DNA of 33,029 nt from Microcystis aeruginosa Ma_MB_S_20031200_S102. GTDB lineage: Bacteria > Cyanobacteriota > Cyanobacteriia > Cyanobacteriales > Microcystaceae. Positions within the stretch are counted from its first letter, which is position 1. Each line of letters starts with the position of its first letter. Of this stretch, positions 25,944 to 33,029 are shown one piece after another. The translations under genes were made by a program, and so were the position numbers. The notes below the pieces were generated by a model that was not told the origin of the DNA, ran no database searches, and saw only the letters and a program-made list of their open reading frames with translations. The stretch covers positions 1 to 33,029 of the forward strand of contig SFBI01000164.1 of assembly GCA_007095845.1 (NCBI GenBank), written 5' to 3'.

Positions 25944-25989
25944 GTTTAATGGAGTGGTTAAGTAGCTGGTTATAATTAAATTGAAGATA

Positions 25990-26103
25990 GATTTTGGGTT
26001 CGATCCCCCCCACCCCCCTTGATAAGGGGGGCATCGATCCCCCTTAATCCCCCCTTGATAAGGGGGGCATCGATCCCCCTTAATCCCCCCTTGATAAGGG
26101 GGG
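25990..26103. repeat. triplicated CCCCTTGATAAGGGGGGCATCGAT repeat
   Basis: Three units of about 36 bases alternate CCCCCTTAATCCCCCC and TTGATAAGGGGGGCATCGATC, each forming a C/G hairpin. The same unit occurs once at 10412-10449. On the minus strand it stays open and codes CPPYQGGIKGDR repeats, which is why the FGE-fold gene appears to extend upstream. Confidence 0.85.
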
Positions 26104-26136
26104 CATCTGAAAGTTTTTAACACCTGCCTACTTAGG
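26104..26136 (+). repeat. 33-bp inverted repeat, right copy
   Basis: CATCTGAAAGTTTTTAACAC followed by 13 bases, the inverse of 24988-25020 (29/33). A third, more diverged copy follows the hairpin at 10449. Confidence 0.75.
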
Positions 26137-26174
26137 CGCATTAAAACAATTCGGTGGAGTCAAGAAAAAAATAG

Positions 26175-26288
26175 GCAATTTCAAGCAGGATAAGGACTAA
26201 AGTTTCCTCGGAACTCTTTCTTAAGACTATCATCCCTTCTAGAAAAGCAACTAAAAAATATCTCGGAGATAAAAATAATCATGACTAA
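26175..26288 (+). pseudogene. possible toxin C-terminal remnant
   Basis: An open frame of 37 codons ending TAA at 26286-26288 overlaps the antitoxin start by eight bases, the usual toxin-antitoxin junction. It reads LKTIIPSRKATKKYLGD near its end, similar to the IISARKATKxE..Y tail of BrnT-type toxins. There is no start codon and no upstream continuation, because repeats replace it. If real, it is the tail of a deleted toxin. Weak support. Confidence 0.3.
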
Positions 26289-26553
26289 GTTAACTCCTGA
26301 AGAAAAAGATATCCTCAAATCCTATAACAATGATGAGTGGGTTTCTGTGGCAACGCCGGCTAGAATGGCTGAGTTGAAGTCCTATGCTAAGGAGACACTG
26401 ACTCAAGATAAAAAAATTACTTTACTTCTGTCTTCCCTAGATTTGGAAGCGCTTCAAGCTAAGGCAATAGAGGAAGGTATTCCCTATCAAACACTTATCT
26501 CTAGCATCCTACACAAATATGTTACCGGTCGCCTCGTGGAAAGTTCGAGTTAG
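26281..26553 (+). CDS. CopG/BrnA-like antitoxin
   Basis: A 90-residue protein of a type common in cyanobacterial type II toxin-antitoxin pairs. The N-terminus MTKLTPEEKDILKSYNNDEW precedes a ribbon-helix-helix-like C-terminal part: DKKITLLLSSLDLEALQAKA (strand and first helix), then EEGIPYQTLISSILHKYVTGRL (second helix). It would bind DNA as a dimer and neutralise a toxin through the N-terminal arm. No complete toxin gene is next to it. It lies between the two FGE-fold genes on the opposite strand. Confidence 0.8.
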   Translation: MTKLTPEEKDILKSYNNDEWVSVATPARMAELKSYAKETLTQDKKITLLLSSLDLEALQAKAIEEGIPYQTLISSILHKYVTGRLVESSS

Positions 26554-26638
26554 TTTTTGTTGTTGGTAAAATGAATCTTCCCAACTTGTGATCGTCAGCT
26601 GTAGATGTCTCAAAAAATGTCTTAATTATCATCATAAT

Positions 26639-26694
26639 GTAGGGGCAGGGGCGCATCGTGGTCAGTGAGTTTATCGAACTGCGTGCGCCCCTAC
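26639..26694. repeat. GTAGGGGC inverted repeat
   Basis: GTAGGGGCAGGGGCGCA and GTGCGCCCCTAC form imperfect inverted arms around a 30-base core. This resembles the small hairpin repeats that are frequent in Microcystis intergenic DNA. It lies 40 bases beyond the stop of the 888-residue gene and could end its transcript. Confidence 0.6.
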
Positions 26695-26736
26695 AAAATC
26701 GACCGGCCTTTGGGCGGGAAAAAAAGAGAAAAAGGG

Positions 26737-29403
26737 TTACAGAGTCCCCCCAGCACCCCACACCACCCGAAAACCGTAGCTGTCGTTGAAGTAGTCGCGG
26801 CGGCCACTGTGATTGTTGCGGAAAGCGGAACGGCAGTAATTTGGATAGTCGGACCAAGAACCGCCCCGCAACGGAGAACGATTATCATTATCATTTTCTA
26901 TCCAAGCACTGCCATCCGTCGGCGCACGATAATAATTATTGTGCCGGGTATCGGCGCACCATTCCCAGACATTGCCGTGCATATCGTACAGCCCAAAGGC
27001 GTTAGCTACCTGAAAATAGCCCACTGGGGTTGTTTTACGTCGATATCTTCCTGTGGGTTCATCGGCATAAGTTTCAGTAGCTCGATAGTTAGCTAAATCT
27101 GCCGTTATCGTTTCCCCAAAGTGAAAGGCGGTTGTTGTCCCCGCTCTACAGGCATATTCCCATTCTGCCTCACTCGGTAGCCGATACTCCCGTTTTGTTT
27201 CCCTTGATAGTCGTTTACAGAATTCCGTTGCTTGATACCAGTTGACTCGTTCTACGGGTAGCTCATCCCCTTTGAATTTAGAAGGGTTTGTCTCCAGGTT
27301 GATGTTTATTTTAGCGGTTGCGGCGATAGCTCTCCACTGTGCTTGGGTGATGGGATAACGTCCCATGTAGAAAGAGGAAACGGTTACTGGGTGTGGGGGT
27401 TTTTCTCGTCTAAATCCATCCCAACCAAATTTTTTCACCAGTCTTTCGATTTCCTTGTCTTCGGTTCCCATCATAAATGTGCCGCCGGGGATTTCCATCA
27501 ATTCCAATTCGACTCCCTCGGCTAGTTTTTCGACAATGCCTTCTGCTTGCCTTTTTTCCTTTTTAATTACCCATTTTTCTGGTTTAGGAAATAATCCCCA
27601 TGGACGAGACTGACGTTCTATGGTTGCTAGGGTAAATTCAAAGGTACGGGTTTCTAGGATTTCGATGGTGGCAACATCAAAGATATAGGTTTTTAAGGGA
27701 GGTGGCGAGGGTTGAGGGATTGGAGGGAGATTAGAAATATTAACGGCGATTTCTTCGGCAAATTCTGCGTATTCTCCCCCCAGATTGCGTAAGACTTCGA
27801 TGCTGACTTGAGCGAAGGGAAGAATTTTTTCTCTTTGTTCTGGGGGATAGGTGGGTAATAGGGTTAATAAAGCGGCAAAACTGCGGATAGGACTTTTAAT
27901 TTCCCCAGCAATATATTGGGAAATAGCATCGAGTACCTTGTTAGTTTGTCGCTTACCGATAGCATCATTTAAGACTTGACGTACCCCGGGTAAAAAGTCA
28001 TAGACTCGATACTGTCCTTCTTCATTTTCTACAATCGGTTTTAATAAACCTCCCATATAAAATTCTGCCACATGAACGGGACGCACTTCGTTTAAAAGAG
28101 TTTTGCGAATAAGATTGACCACCTGCATACTTACAGGAGCAGCTGCCATCATTTTTGCTAATTTTTTGGCTGGTTCGGAAGCGGTGGCAAAAAATCGCTC
28201 GACTATTGCCTCGGCCTTATTTTTAATGGTGTTTTTATCCTCGCTGTCTTGCTTATTTTCCTCTCTGGATATAGGGGGAATTTCGATAATTTGTTGTTTA
28301 ATAAATTCTAAATCAAATAAAAAAGCGGAAATCTGAGCATTACCTGACCCGGCGACAACTTTTGCCCATTGTTTGAGGACTTCTGTTTCTAAGGTGATTA
28401 CGGGAATAAGAAGGGTATTTTGCCAGTTAATCGGTAGCCATTGGGGATAATTTTTTAAGATTAATTTCGGATTGGGAACACCAGCAGTTAAAGCAGTGGT
28501 AAAGAGTTTACGTCCCCGTCCTAGTTGGGTACTATTCCATAATCTTTCGGGGAAAAGTTGCAGAATAGCAGTGGGTTGTTTTTCTGACCAATCTTTTAAC
28601 CAAGGATGAATTAAGGCTTTTTGCCAGAGAGGAGAAACACAATCACTGACTAACAAAACTAATCCCCGTCCCCTGGGATGAATAAGTTCTTTATGGGAGT
28701 GATAACGTTGTCCCGGTTTACCTTTTTTTCTGCGTCTGACTAACTGTAATTCTTGATTATTTGAGGTTGATAGTTGCCAAACTCTGACGGTTTTAAATGC
28801 TCCTTGATTTTCTAAGAGATTTTGTAACTCATTAATTAATTCTCGCCAAATAAAAGAGGATCTAGATTCTTCTACTACTAATTCGAGGGTTAACCAGCGT
28901 TCTGGTTGGGGTTTAGTCACGGGTAGCCAAATATCCCTTTCTGCAATAAAAGAAGCGGTTGCTTCTTCATCTAGAATCGTTTTAGTTGCTGAGGAAACTT
29001 TTCCCATGAAAGGACGCAAAGCGCGACTAATAAAGAGTGCTGTCTGTAGTGCCGCAGCAGCAGGAACTTGAAAAGGAAAGTCTTGGATTGGGGTAGTTTT
29101 TTCTATTTCTTTGGGGAGAGATTCTTCGGTAATAACATCAACAATTGGCTGAGATTTTGATAGGGTATCTTCTGGAATCTCCTCTAATTTTTCCTCTATT
29201 TGATTAGAAGTTGATGAATCTATTGGCTCTGTATTTTCTGGATTTTCTGGGGGTGGTTGGAAGTCTTCAACTCCCATTTGTAGGGCCAACCAGATACTAT
29301 CAGCTACATCTTCATCACTGAGTTGTAACCGTTCTAGTAGTCCTGTTTGCTCTAGATAATCTAATAGTTTTTTAACTGATGAATTGGATGGGGATTCACT
29401 CAT
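26737..29403 (-). CDS. vWA/SAV_2336-like protein fused to FGE (C-type lectin) fold
   Basis: An 888-residue protein, last gene of the operon; its ATG overlaps the MoxR stop (ATGAGTGA). Residues 1-120 are acidic and helical. About 160-380 resembles the SAV_2336 N-terminal module and can be read as a vWA-type Rossmann fold: WLTLELVVEESRSSFIW then RVWQLS and GRGLVLLVSDCVSPLW. The DxSxS metal motif is altered to ExSxS. About 390-600 is helical. From 625 comes an FGE domain (LMEIPGGTFMMGT, YPITQAQWRAIA, GNVWEWCADT, LRGGSWSDYPNYCRSAFR). FGE's first catalytic Cys is Asp here. The fold probably binds a ligand as sensor of the conflict system rather than oxidising a sulfatase cysteine. Confidence 0.8.
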   Translation of the reverse strand: MSESPSNSSVKKLLDYLEQTGLLERLQLSDEDVADSIWLALQMGVEDFQPPPENPENTEPIDSSTSNQIEEKLEEIPEDTLSKSQPIVDVITEESLPKEIEKTTPIQDFPFQVPAAAALQTALFISRALRPFMGKVSSATKTILDEEATASFIAERDIWLPVTKPQPERWLTLELVVEESRSSFIWRELINELQNLLENQGAFKTVRVWQLSTSNNQELQLVRRRKKGKPGQRYHSHKELIHPRGRGLVLLVSDCVSPLWQKALIHPWLKDWSEKQPTAILQLFPERLWNSTQLGRGRKLFTTALTAGVPNPKLILKNYPQWLPINWQNTLLIPVITLETEVLKQWAKVVAGSGNAQISAFLFDLEFIKQQIIEIPPISREENKQDSEDKNTIKNKAEAIVERFFATASEPAKKLAKMMAAAPVSMQVVNLIRKTLLNEVRPVHVAEFYMGGLLKPIVENEEGQYRVYDFLPGVRQVLNDAIGKRQTNKVLDAISQYIAGEIKSPIRSFAALLTLLPTYPPEQREKILPFAQVSIEVLRNLGGEYAEFAEEIAVNISNLPPIPQPSPPPLKTYIFDVATIEILETRTFEFTLATIERQSRPWGLFPKPEKWVIKKEKRQAEGIVEKLAEGVELELMEIPGGTFMMGTEDKEIERLVKKFGWDGFRREKPPHPVTVSSFYMGRYPITQAQWRAIAATAKININLETNPSKFKGDELPVERVNWYQATEFCKRLSRETKREYRLPSEAEWEYACRAGTTTAFHFGETITADLANYRATETYADEPTGRYRRKTTPVGYFQVANAFGLYDMHGNVWEWCADTRHNNYYRAPTDGSAWIENDNDNRSPLRGGSWSDYPNYCRSAFRNNHSGRRDYFNDSYGFRVVWGAGGTL
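26756..26868 (-). other. putative DGR-type variable region 2
   Basis: Between constant RGGSW and GFRVV codons lie TCC GAC TAT CCA AAT TAC, then TGC CGT TCC GCT TTC CGC (constant), then AAC AAT CAC AGT GGC, CGC CGC, then GAC TAC TTC AAC GAC AGC TAC. Nearly all variable codons end in C or T. The flanks match region 1 almost base for base, including the stop and the purine tract beyond it. Confidence 0.5.
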
Positions 29404-30418
29404 CTTCTACCCTCCCCAAATCTTTCAAAAGTTGATTAATCAGGTCATCTTCAGTTGATATAGCTCCTTTTTTGACCATAAAAATAGCATTAAGTAATTG
29501 ATCCGTGGCTAGGGTTTGTGAATTGCGCTTTTGAATGAAGTTATCAATCAGTTTATCGATGTCTGGATTGTTAGTAATTGTTTCTTCTAAATGTGCCTCA
29601 ATTATTTTAATTAAGTCGGGTTTTTCCGGCTCTTTCATAGTTAAACGGAGACAACGACGCAAAAAAGGTGGGGGAAAGTCTCGTTCTCCATTGCTAGTTA
29701 AAATCACAAAAGGAAAAGCTGTACAGCTAACTAAACCATCTTTTATAGTTGTTTTTATATCTTTCTGGGTAACGTCGTCGGTTGTATCGGTATAAGCAGT
29801 GCGGACTTCAACCCTTGGAACTTCTTCTTTTAGCCTAACTAATTCGGGAATTTCAAAGCGTCCTTCTTCAAATAAGGTGAGTAAATCATTGGGTAAATCG
29901 ATATCACTCTTATCAATTTCATCAATTAACAGTACTCTTGGTTTTTCCGACTTTAATAGTGCGGTTCCCAAGGGTCCAAGGGTAATATATTTTTCAATCT
30001 GTTTTAATTGGTCTTTTCGTTCTTCTGGGGTTAATTCTTTTTGCTCTCGTTCCAGTAATTTAACTTCCTGTAACCGACCGATGGCATCATAGTTATAAAG
30101 TCCGTCTTTTAGGGTAGTATGGGTGGTAATCGGCCAGTATAATACTTCTCCTAATTTTAATTCCTGGGCGACTTTATAGGCAAGGGATGACTTTCCTGTT
30201 CCGGGTTTGCCAGTTACTAATAAAGGTCGCCGTAAATACAAGGCTGCATTGACCATTTTAATTTCTTCGTCGCGCACTAGAAAGGTTTCTCCCCGATGCT
30301 TACGACGACTTTCTCCCGGTTGCTTTTCTTTGCCAAAAGGTCGCCAGCTGGGGGGTTCTGGTAATGTCCAAGCGTCTGTGGGTTGTTGATTTCCTGTAAA
30401 TTTTTTCCAGTCTGTCAT
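29396..30418 (-). CDS. MoxR-type AAA+ ATPase
   Basis: A 340-residue AAA+ ATPase. Walker A is GKPGTGKS at residues 70-77, Walker B VLLIDEIDK near 162-170, followed by LPNDLLTLFEEGRFEIPEL. Sensor 1 is in VILTSNGERDFPPPFLRRCLRL, which also supplies the arginine finger. MoxR proteins act as chaperone-like remodelers with vWA partners. A 30-residue charged insertion (about 118-148) between Walker A and B is distinctive. It is eight bases downstream of the protease gene and overlaps the next gene by eight bases. In VMAP systems this is the NTP-dependent switch. Confidence 0.92.
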   Translation of the reverse strand: MTDWKKFTGNQQPTDAWTLPEPPSWRPFGKEKQPGESRRKHRGETFLVRDEEIKMVNAALYLRRPLLVTGKPGTGKSSLAYKVAQELKLGEVLYWPITTHTTLKDGLYNYDAIGRLQEVKLLEREQKELTPEERKDQLKQIEKYITLGPLGTALLKSEKPRVLLIDEIDKSDIDLPNDLLTLFEEGRFEIPELVRLKEEVPRVEVRTAYTDTTDDVTQKDIKTTIKDGLVSCTAFPFVILTSNGERDFPPPFLRRCLRLTMKEPEKPDLIKIIEAHLEETITNNPDIDKLIDNFIQKRNSQTLATDQLLNAIFMVKKGAISTEDDLINQLLKDLGRVEDE

Positions 30419-30426
30419 AGTTCAAT

Positions 30427-32421
30427 TTATGGCATCAAAAGTGGATAGTTGGGGGGAACAAGCTGATAGTCATCCCAAAGTAATGATAGATGATTCCCAA
30501 TATGATTATCTTCTAACCAAGCAGCAGAACGTTTATTTTTAATTATTTCTGGTAATTTCTCTAGTGGACATTGACAGATAGGGTCTAATTTTTCCTGACA
30601 GTTAAGTTCTTGGTTAGCATCGGGTCGTATCCACAGAGATAAAGGGATTCCAGTCTCGTATAAAATGGCTAGAATATTTTTTAACTCTAAGGAGTTTTCT
30701 TGACTGAGATTAGTTAACCTTGAACCGATAACATTGTTAAATTTATGATATTTGAGTATTTTATTCGGATGGTCATTATTTGCCAGAGTTTTTTTAAAAA
30801 TAACTGTTTGCTGATTGTTTGATTCGATCAGTTTTTGTATTTCTTCTTCACACTTTAAAATTTGGGTGAGATTTTGCTGCTGTATATTCCGAAAAAGTTG
30901 GCATTTTTTCATCCATAAATAGCTTTGTTGATTGTTGATATTTTCGGCTGTTATTCGTTCTGAAAATCTCATGATTATCTCATGATCGACTCCCCAATGA
31001 TAATGATGAGGATCGCAGCCTGTAGCTGTTGCCACTTCATCAATTGAAAATAAATCAATCGGTTTAATCTCTTTTTCAATAAATCTATAGGGAAGAAAAA
31101 ATTGAACTTTTTCTAGGGAAGATTGATAGATATTTTCTGATTCTCGTTTAAATTTTTTTAGGTGATTAATCAATTCATTTTCTTGGAGATGATTACCCAG
31201 ACTTATTCCTTCATTGGGGGTTAAAGATTGATATTCTCCACGTTTTTGAGGTTCTTTTTCTGTGGGATGATAATTGTTGATATCTTTAACAATCCAAGCT
31301 CTCAGCATTAAAGATTTGTTTTCTTCTGTAAGGGTAACAAATAAGCAGGGATTTTTGTCTGTTGATTTTTGAGCAGTATTTAGTGATCGATGCTTAAGAT
31401 TATTTTCTAAAGTATTGATTAAAACTTCCCATTTTGTTTGATATTTTTTTAGCCATTCTGTAAAGTTATCTTTTAATAAATTCGCCAGAGCATCTCTTGA
31501 GTTTAACTGAATGACTAAATAGCCAATAAATATTTCTAACCAAGAAAATTTTGATTGAGAAGTATAGATCAAATGTTTTTCATCTAATTGATAGATTATT
31601 TTTATAAAATCAGACCAAAAGGAAGGAATTACTCTAGGTAAATCCACTAAATGATCCCTCACTTCAATTCTTAAATTTTCATAAGCTGTATTAAGTTGAT
31701 CTTGATAACTCTTGTTTTCAAATATACATCTAATCAAGGAGATGATTCTAGGGATTCTTCCTTCTACTTGTGCTATATATAGCAACTTATCCCAAGCTTT
31801 TAAAAGAACATCAGTAGGAATAAAAAATGCAGATTTGGCAACCAATTTTTCCTTATCAGCACTTACTGCCATCCCCACTACTCCCCCCAATTGCTCATCC
31901 CAGATAGCTGTCCCACTAAACCCAGCTTCTACAGCATATCCTGTGCTTTTAGTATCTTCTATCTGAATTTTGTTGTTAGCAATATGACCTATTATCTTAC
32001 CATCAGACCAGACACCTTCGTTTCTGGAAAAACCATAAGCTTTATAATTATGATCAGATAAATCCCCTATTTTAGAGGTAATTAAAGAAACTGGTTGAGC
32101 TTGTGAAGGAACTGAATCTTTTAATTTTAAAATAGCAATATCTTGAGGATCGTTGCTTTTAAATTTAACCGGATGCCAAACTTCTACGGTTGTTTCTAAA
32201 GATGTACCCGATGCAATGATAGGAAAATCACACTTAATAATGTCAGTGGGTTTCTCAGCAGATGTTAATACTAATCCTAAAGATTCATTGACAACATGAG
32301 CGCAGGTAATAATATACTCTTTTGAGACCAGAAATCCTGCCCCAACAATTTCTATTTTATCATCTTTATTTTTTCGTTGCTTATAAATTCTGACCAGAGA
32401 AAATTCTAGAGATGCAACCAT
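30427..32421 (-). CDS. trypsin-like protease fused to VMAP-C-like domain
   Basis: A 664-residue protein. Residues 1-215 form a trypsin-like fold with a complete triad: His42 (ITCAHVV), Asp94 (PQDIAILKL) and Ser169 (AGFSGTAIW). The rest is a large helical/alpha-beta region without known enzymatic motifs; its end (SLWIRPD, then HLSLLWDDYQLVPPNYP) fits the VMAP-C domain of vWA-MoxR-associated proteins. No signal peptide, so the protease is cytoplasmic. It is predicted to be the effector, cleaving host or invader proteins when the NTPase/sensor fires. It lies 17 bases after the Trypco1 gene. Confidence 0.85.
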   Translation of the reverse strand: MVASLEFSLVRIYKQRKNKDDKIEIVGAGFLVSKEYIITCAHVVNESLGLVLTSAEKPTDIIKCDFPIIASGTSLETTVEVWHPVKFKSNDPQDIAILKLKDSVPSQAQPVSLITSKIGDLSDHNYKAYGFSRNEGVWSDGKIIGHIANNKIQIEDTKSTGYAVEAGFSGTAIWDEQLGGVVGMAVSADKEKLVAKSAFFIPTDVLLKAWDKLLYIAQVEGRIPRIISLIRCIFENKSYQDQLNTAYENLRIEVRDHLVDLPRVIPSFWSDFIKIIYQLDEKHLIYTSQSKFSWLEIFIGYLVIQLNSRDALANLLKDNFTEWLKKYQTKWEVLINTLENNLKHRSLNTAQKSTDKNPCLFVTLTEENKSLMLRAWIVKDINNYHPTEKEPQKRGEYQSLTPNEGISLGNHLQENELINHLKKFKRESENIYQSSLEKVQFFLPYRFIEKEIKPIDLFSIDEVATATGCDPHHYHWGVDHEIIMRFSERITAENINNQQSYLWMKKCQLFRNIQQQNLTQILKCEEEIQKLIESNNQQTVIFKKTLANNDHPNKILKYHKFNNVIGSRLTNLSQENSLELKNILAILYETGIPLSLWIRPDANQELNCQEKLDPICQCPLEKLPEIIKNKRSAAWLEDNHIGNHLSLLWDDYQLVPPNYPLLMP

Positions 32422-32438
32422 TATTTTTATCTAAGTCC

Positions 32439-32798
32439 TTATTGAGTAGATGATTGCTTATTTTTTTCCTTGTTATCCCATTTTAGGGTAATTTCATAAT
32501 TAACATCGGCGCTGCCGGATGCAATAATAGCCCCTAGACCAACAGTCATTTTTATCCCAAACTTGACCTCTACCTGATCGGCCGGTTCATTCAAACTTTT
32601 GACCTTATTAATTATGGCATTTGCCACGGGTTTTATGCCATTTAATGCGTCTTCAAAAGATTGAGCGGCTTTAACAGCTATTTCATCTGTTCGACTAATA
32701 AGTTCATCTTCTGGTTTCGGTTTGGGTAAGGGTAACTTTTCATCCACCTCGATGTAAATAGTCCCCTCCTCCGAGGTAAATTCCACTAAAGGACTCAT
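32439..32798 (-). CDS. Trypco1-domain protein (CU044_2847 family)
   Basis: A 119-residue protein starting at ATG 32798 (MSPLVEFTSEEG), seven bases after AGGAG. The frame is open 40 codons further upstream but without coding character, so I chose the internal start. The sequence GTIYIEVDE, then an alpha helix (KAAQSFEDALNGIKPVANAI), then QVEVKFGIKMTVGLGAII and NYEITLKW matches trypsin-co-occurring domain 1, which is found next to trypsin-like proteases in conflict operons. It may regulate or deliver substrates to the protease. First gene of the four-gene operon. Confidence 0.85.
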   Translation of the reverse strand: MSPLVEFTSEEGTIYIEVDEKLPLPKPKPEDELISRTDEIAVKAAQSFEDALNGIKPVANAIINKVKSLNEPADQVEVKFGIKMTVGLGAIIASGSADVNYEITLKWDNKEKNKQSSTQ

Positions 32799-32886
32799 AA
32801 AAATTCTCCTGTTTATTTTATTGCGGTTGTCTAGACTTAATCTATCACAACTCCATCTTTTTGGCCTCCTGCCTAATTCTATCTCT

Positions 32887-33029
32887 TTACCAAGTGTTCG
32901 GTTGAAAGTCAGCATCATTAATAATAGCCACCGTATCCCCAGATGGTTTAATCACAAATAAACCTTTTCTATAAGCATAGCGATCTACACCTTCGTTGAT
33001 TTCAATTCCTGCCACTGCACCGTAAGCTC
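32887..33029 (-). CDS. C-terminal part of a cyanobacterial PD-(D/E)XK/DUF3782-like protein, truncated by window
   Basis: An open minus frame enters from the right edge and ends with TAA at 32887-32889. The last 46 codons include YGAVAGIEINEGVDRYAYRK and end FQPNTW, a C-terminus I associate with DUF3782-type proteins that are multiplied in Microcystis genomes. The start is outside the window. It is on the same strand and 88 bases upstream of the Trypco1 gene; whether it belongs to that operon cannot be judged. Confidence 0.6.
   Translation of the reverse strand, partial: AYGAVAGIEINEGVDRYAYRKGLFVIKPSGDTVAIINDADFQPNTW

Noticed and set aside
25944-26141. N-terminal extension of the FGE-fold gene (MRLSRQVLKTFRCPPYQGG and repeats)
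   Set aside because: It is the translation of the CCCCTT and 33-bp repeats; the family start fits ATG at 25943.
24473-26736. DGR reverse transcriptase or template repeat next to the variable genes
   Set aside because: No reverse-transcriptase motif and no A-rich copy of the variable region with the same GC-rich end was found in the window; they would have to be elsewhere.
32799-32918. Upstream extension of the Trypco1 ORF (MMLTFNRTLGKE...)
   Set aside because: It overlaps the stop region of the upstream gene and has no conserved sequence; the internal ATG has an AGGAG site at good distance and fits the family start.

Overview
The window looks like chromosomal DNA of a cyanobacterium, most likely Microcystis aeruginosa or a close relative. 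The octamer GCGATCGC (HIP1) recurs throughout, for example near 1022, 3552, 6092, 7437, 9985, 17575 and 22682. Intergenic DNA carries short tandem repeats (GGGGAAGT, ACTGATA) and miniature inverted-repeat elements typical of that genus. The housekeeping genes (nadC, ksgA, ispE, ureD, gyrA, bioD) and several small conserved proteins fit a cyanobacterium. The species is inferred from style, not proven. No tRNA, rRNA or CRISPR array was seen.

Region by region: 1-6500 holds a SpoIID/LytB-type wall protein, a ParB/DUF3102-flavoured unknown, a zinc-ribbon PP2C phosphatase with a membrane anchor, a GNAT acetyltransferase and a 54-residue membrane peptide. 6650-12315 holds a SAM hydroxide adenosyltransferase, NadC, a Uma2-type nuclease, a two-CBS protein and an S66 LD-carboxypeptidase, plus two small genes that each appear broken by one inserted base. 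12407-14878 is a GlgX-type debranching enzyme. 14879-15737 is repeat-rich, with three MITE-like elements and the tail of a lost LanM lanthipeptide synthetase. Two tandem fluoride channels follow (15738-16569), then ksgA-ispE, ureD with an unknown neighbour, gyrA, bioD and a DUF1995 gene. The last two sit between inverted copies of a dispersed repeat.

The most interesting part is the right end, 25053-32798. A tight minus-strand operon encodes a Trypco1 protein, a trypsin-like protease fused to a VMAP-C-like domain, a MoxR AAA+ ATPase, and an 888-residue protein joining a vWA/SAV_2336-like module to a C-terminal formylglycine-generating-enzyme (C-type lectin) fold. This matches the predicted VMAP ternary conflict systems: sensor, NTPase switch and protease effector. 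A second, stand-alone copy of the lectin-fold domain lies just downstream, bracketed by 33-bp inverted repeats. The two copies are nearly identical in DNA over part of their length but differ sharply in a C-terminal patch where changes fall on codon positions 1 and 2 of NNY codons. That pattern resembles the variable region of a diversity-generating retroelement (DGR) target. No DGR reverse transcriptase or template repeat is in the window.

Proposed working model (inference): the variable lectin fold recognises an invader or self ligand, the MoxR and vWA-like parts transmit the state using ATP, and the trypsin domain is released as effector. A CopG/BrnA-like antitoxin gene, possibly with a toxin remnant, sits between the two lectin-fold genes. 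The window ends inside a minus-strand gene whose C-terminus resembles a family common in Microcystis.
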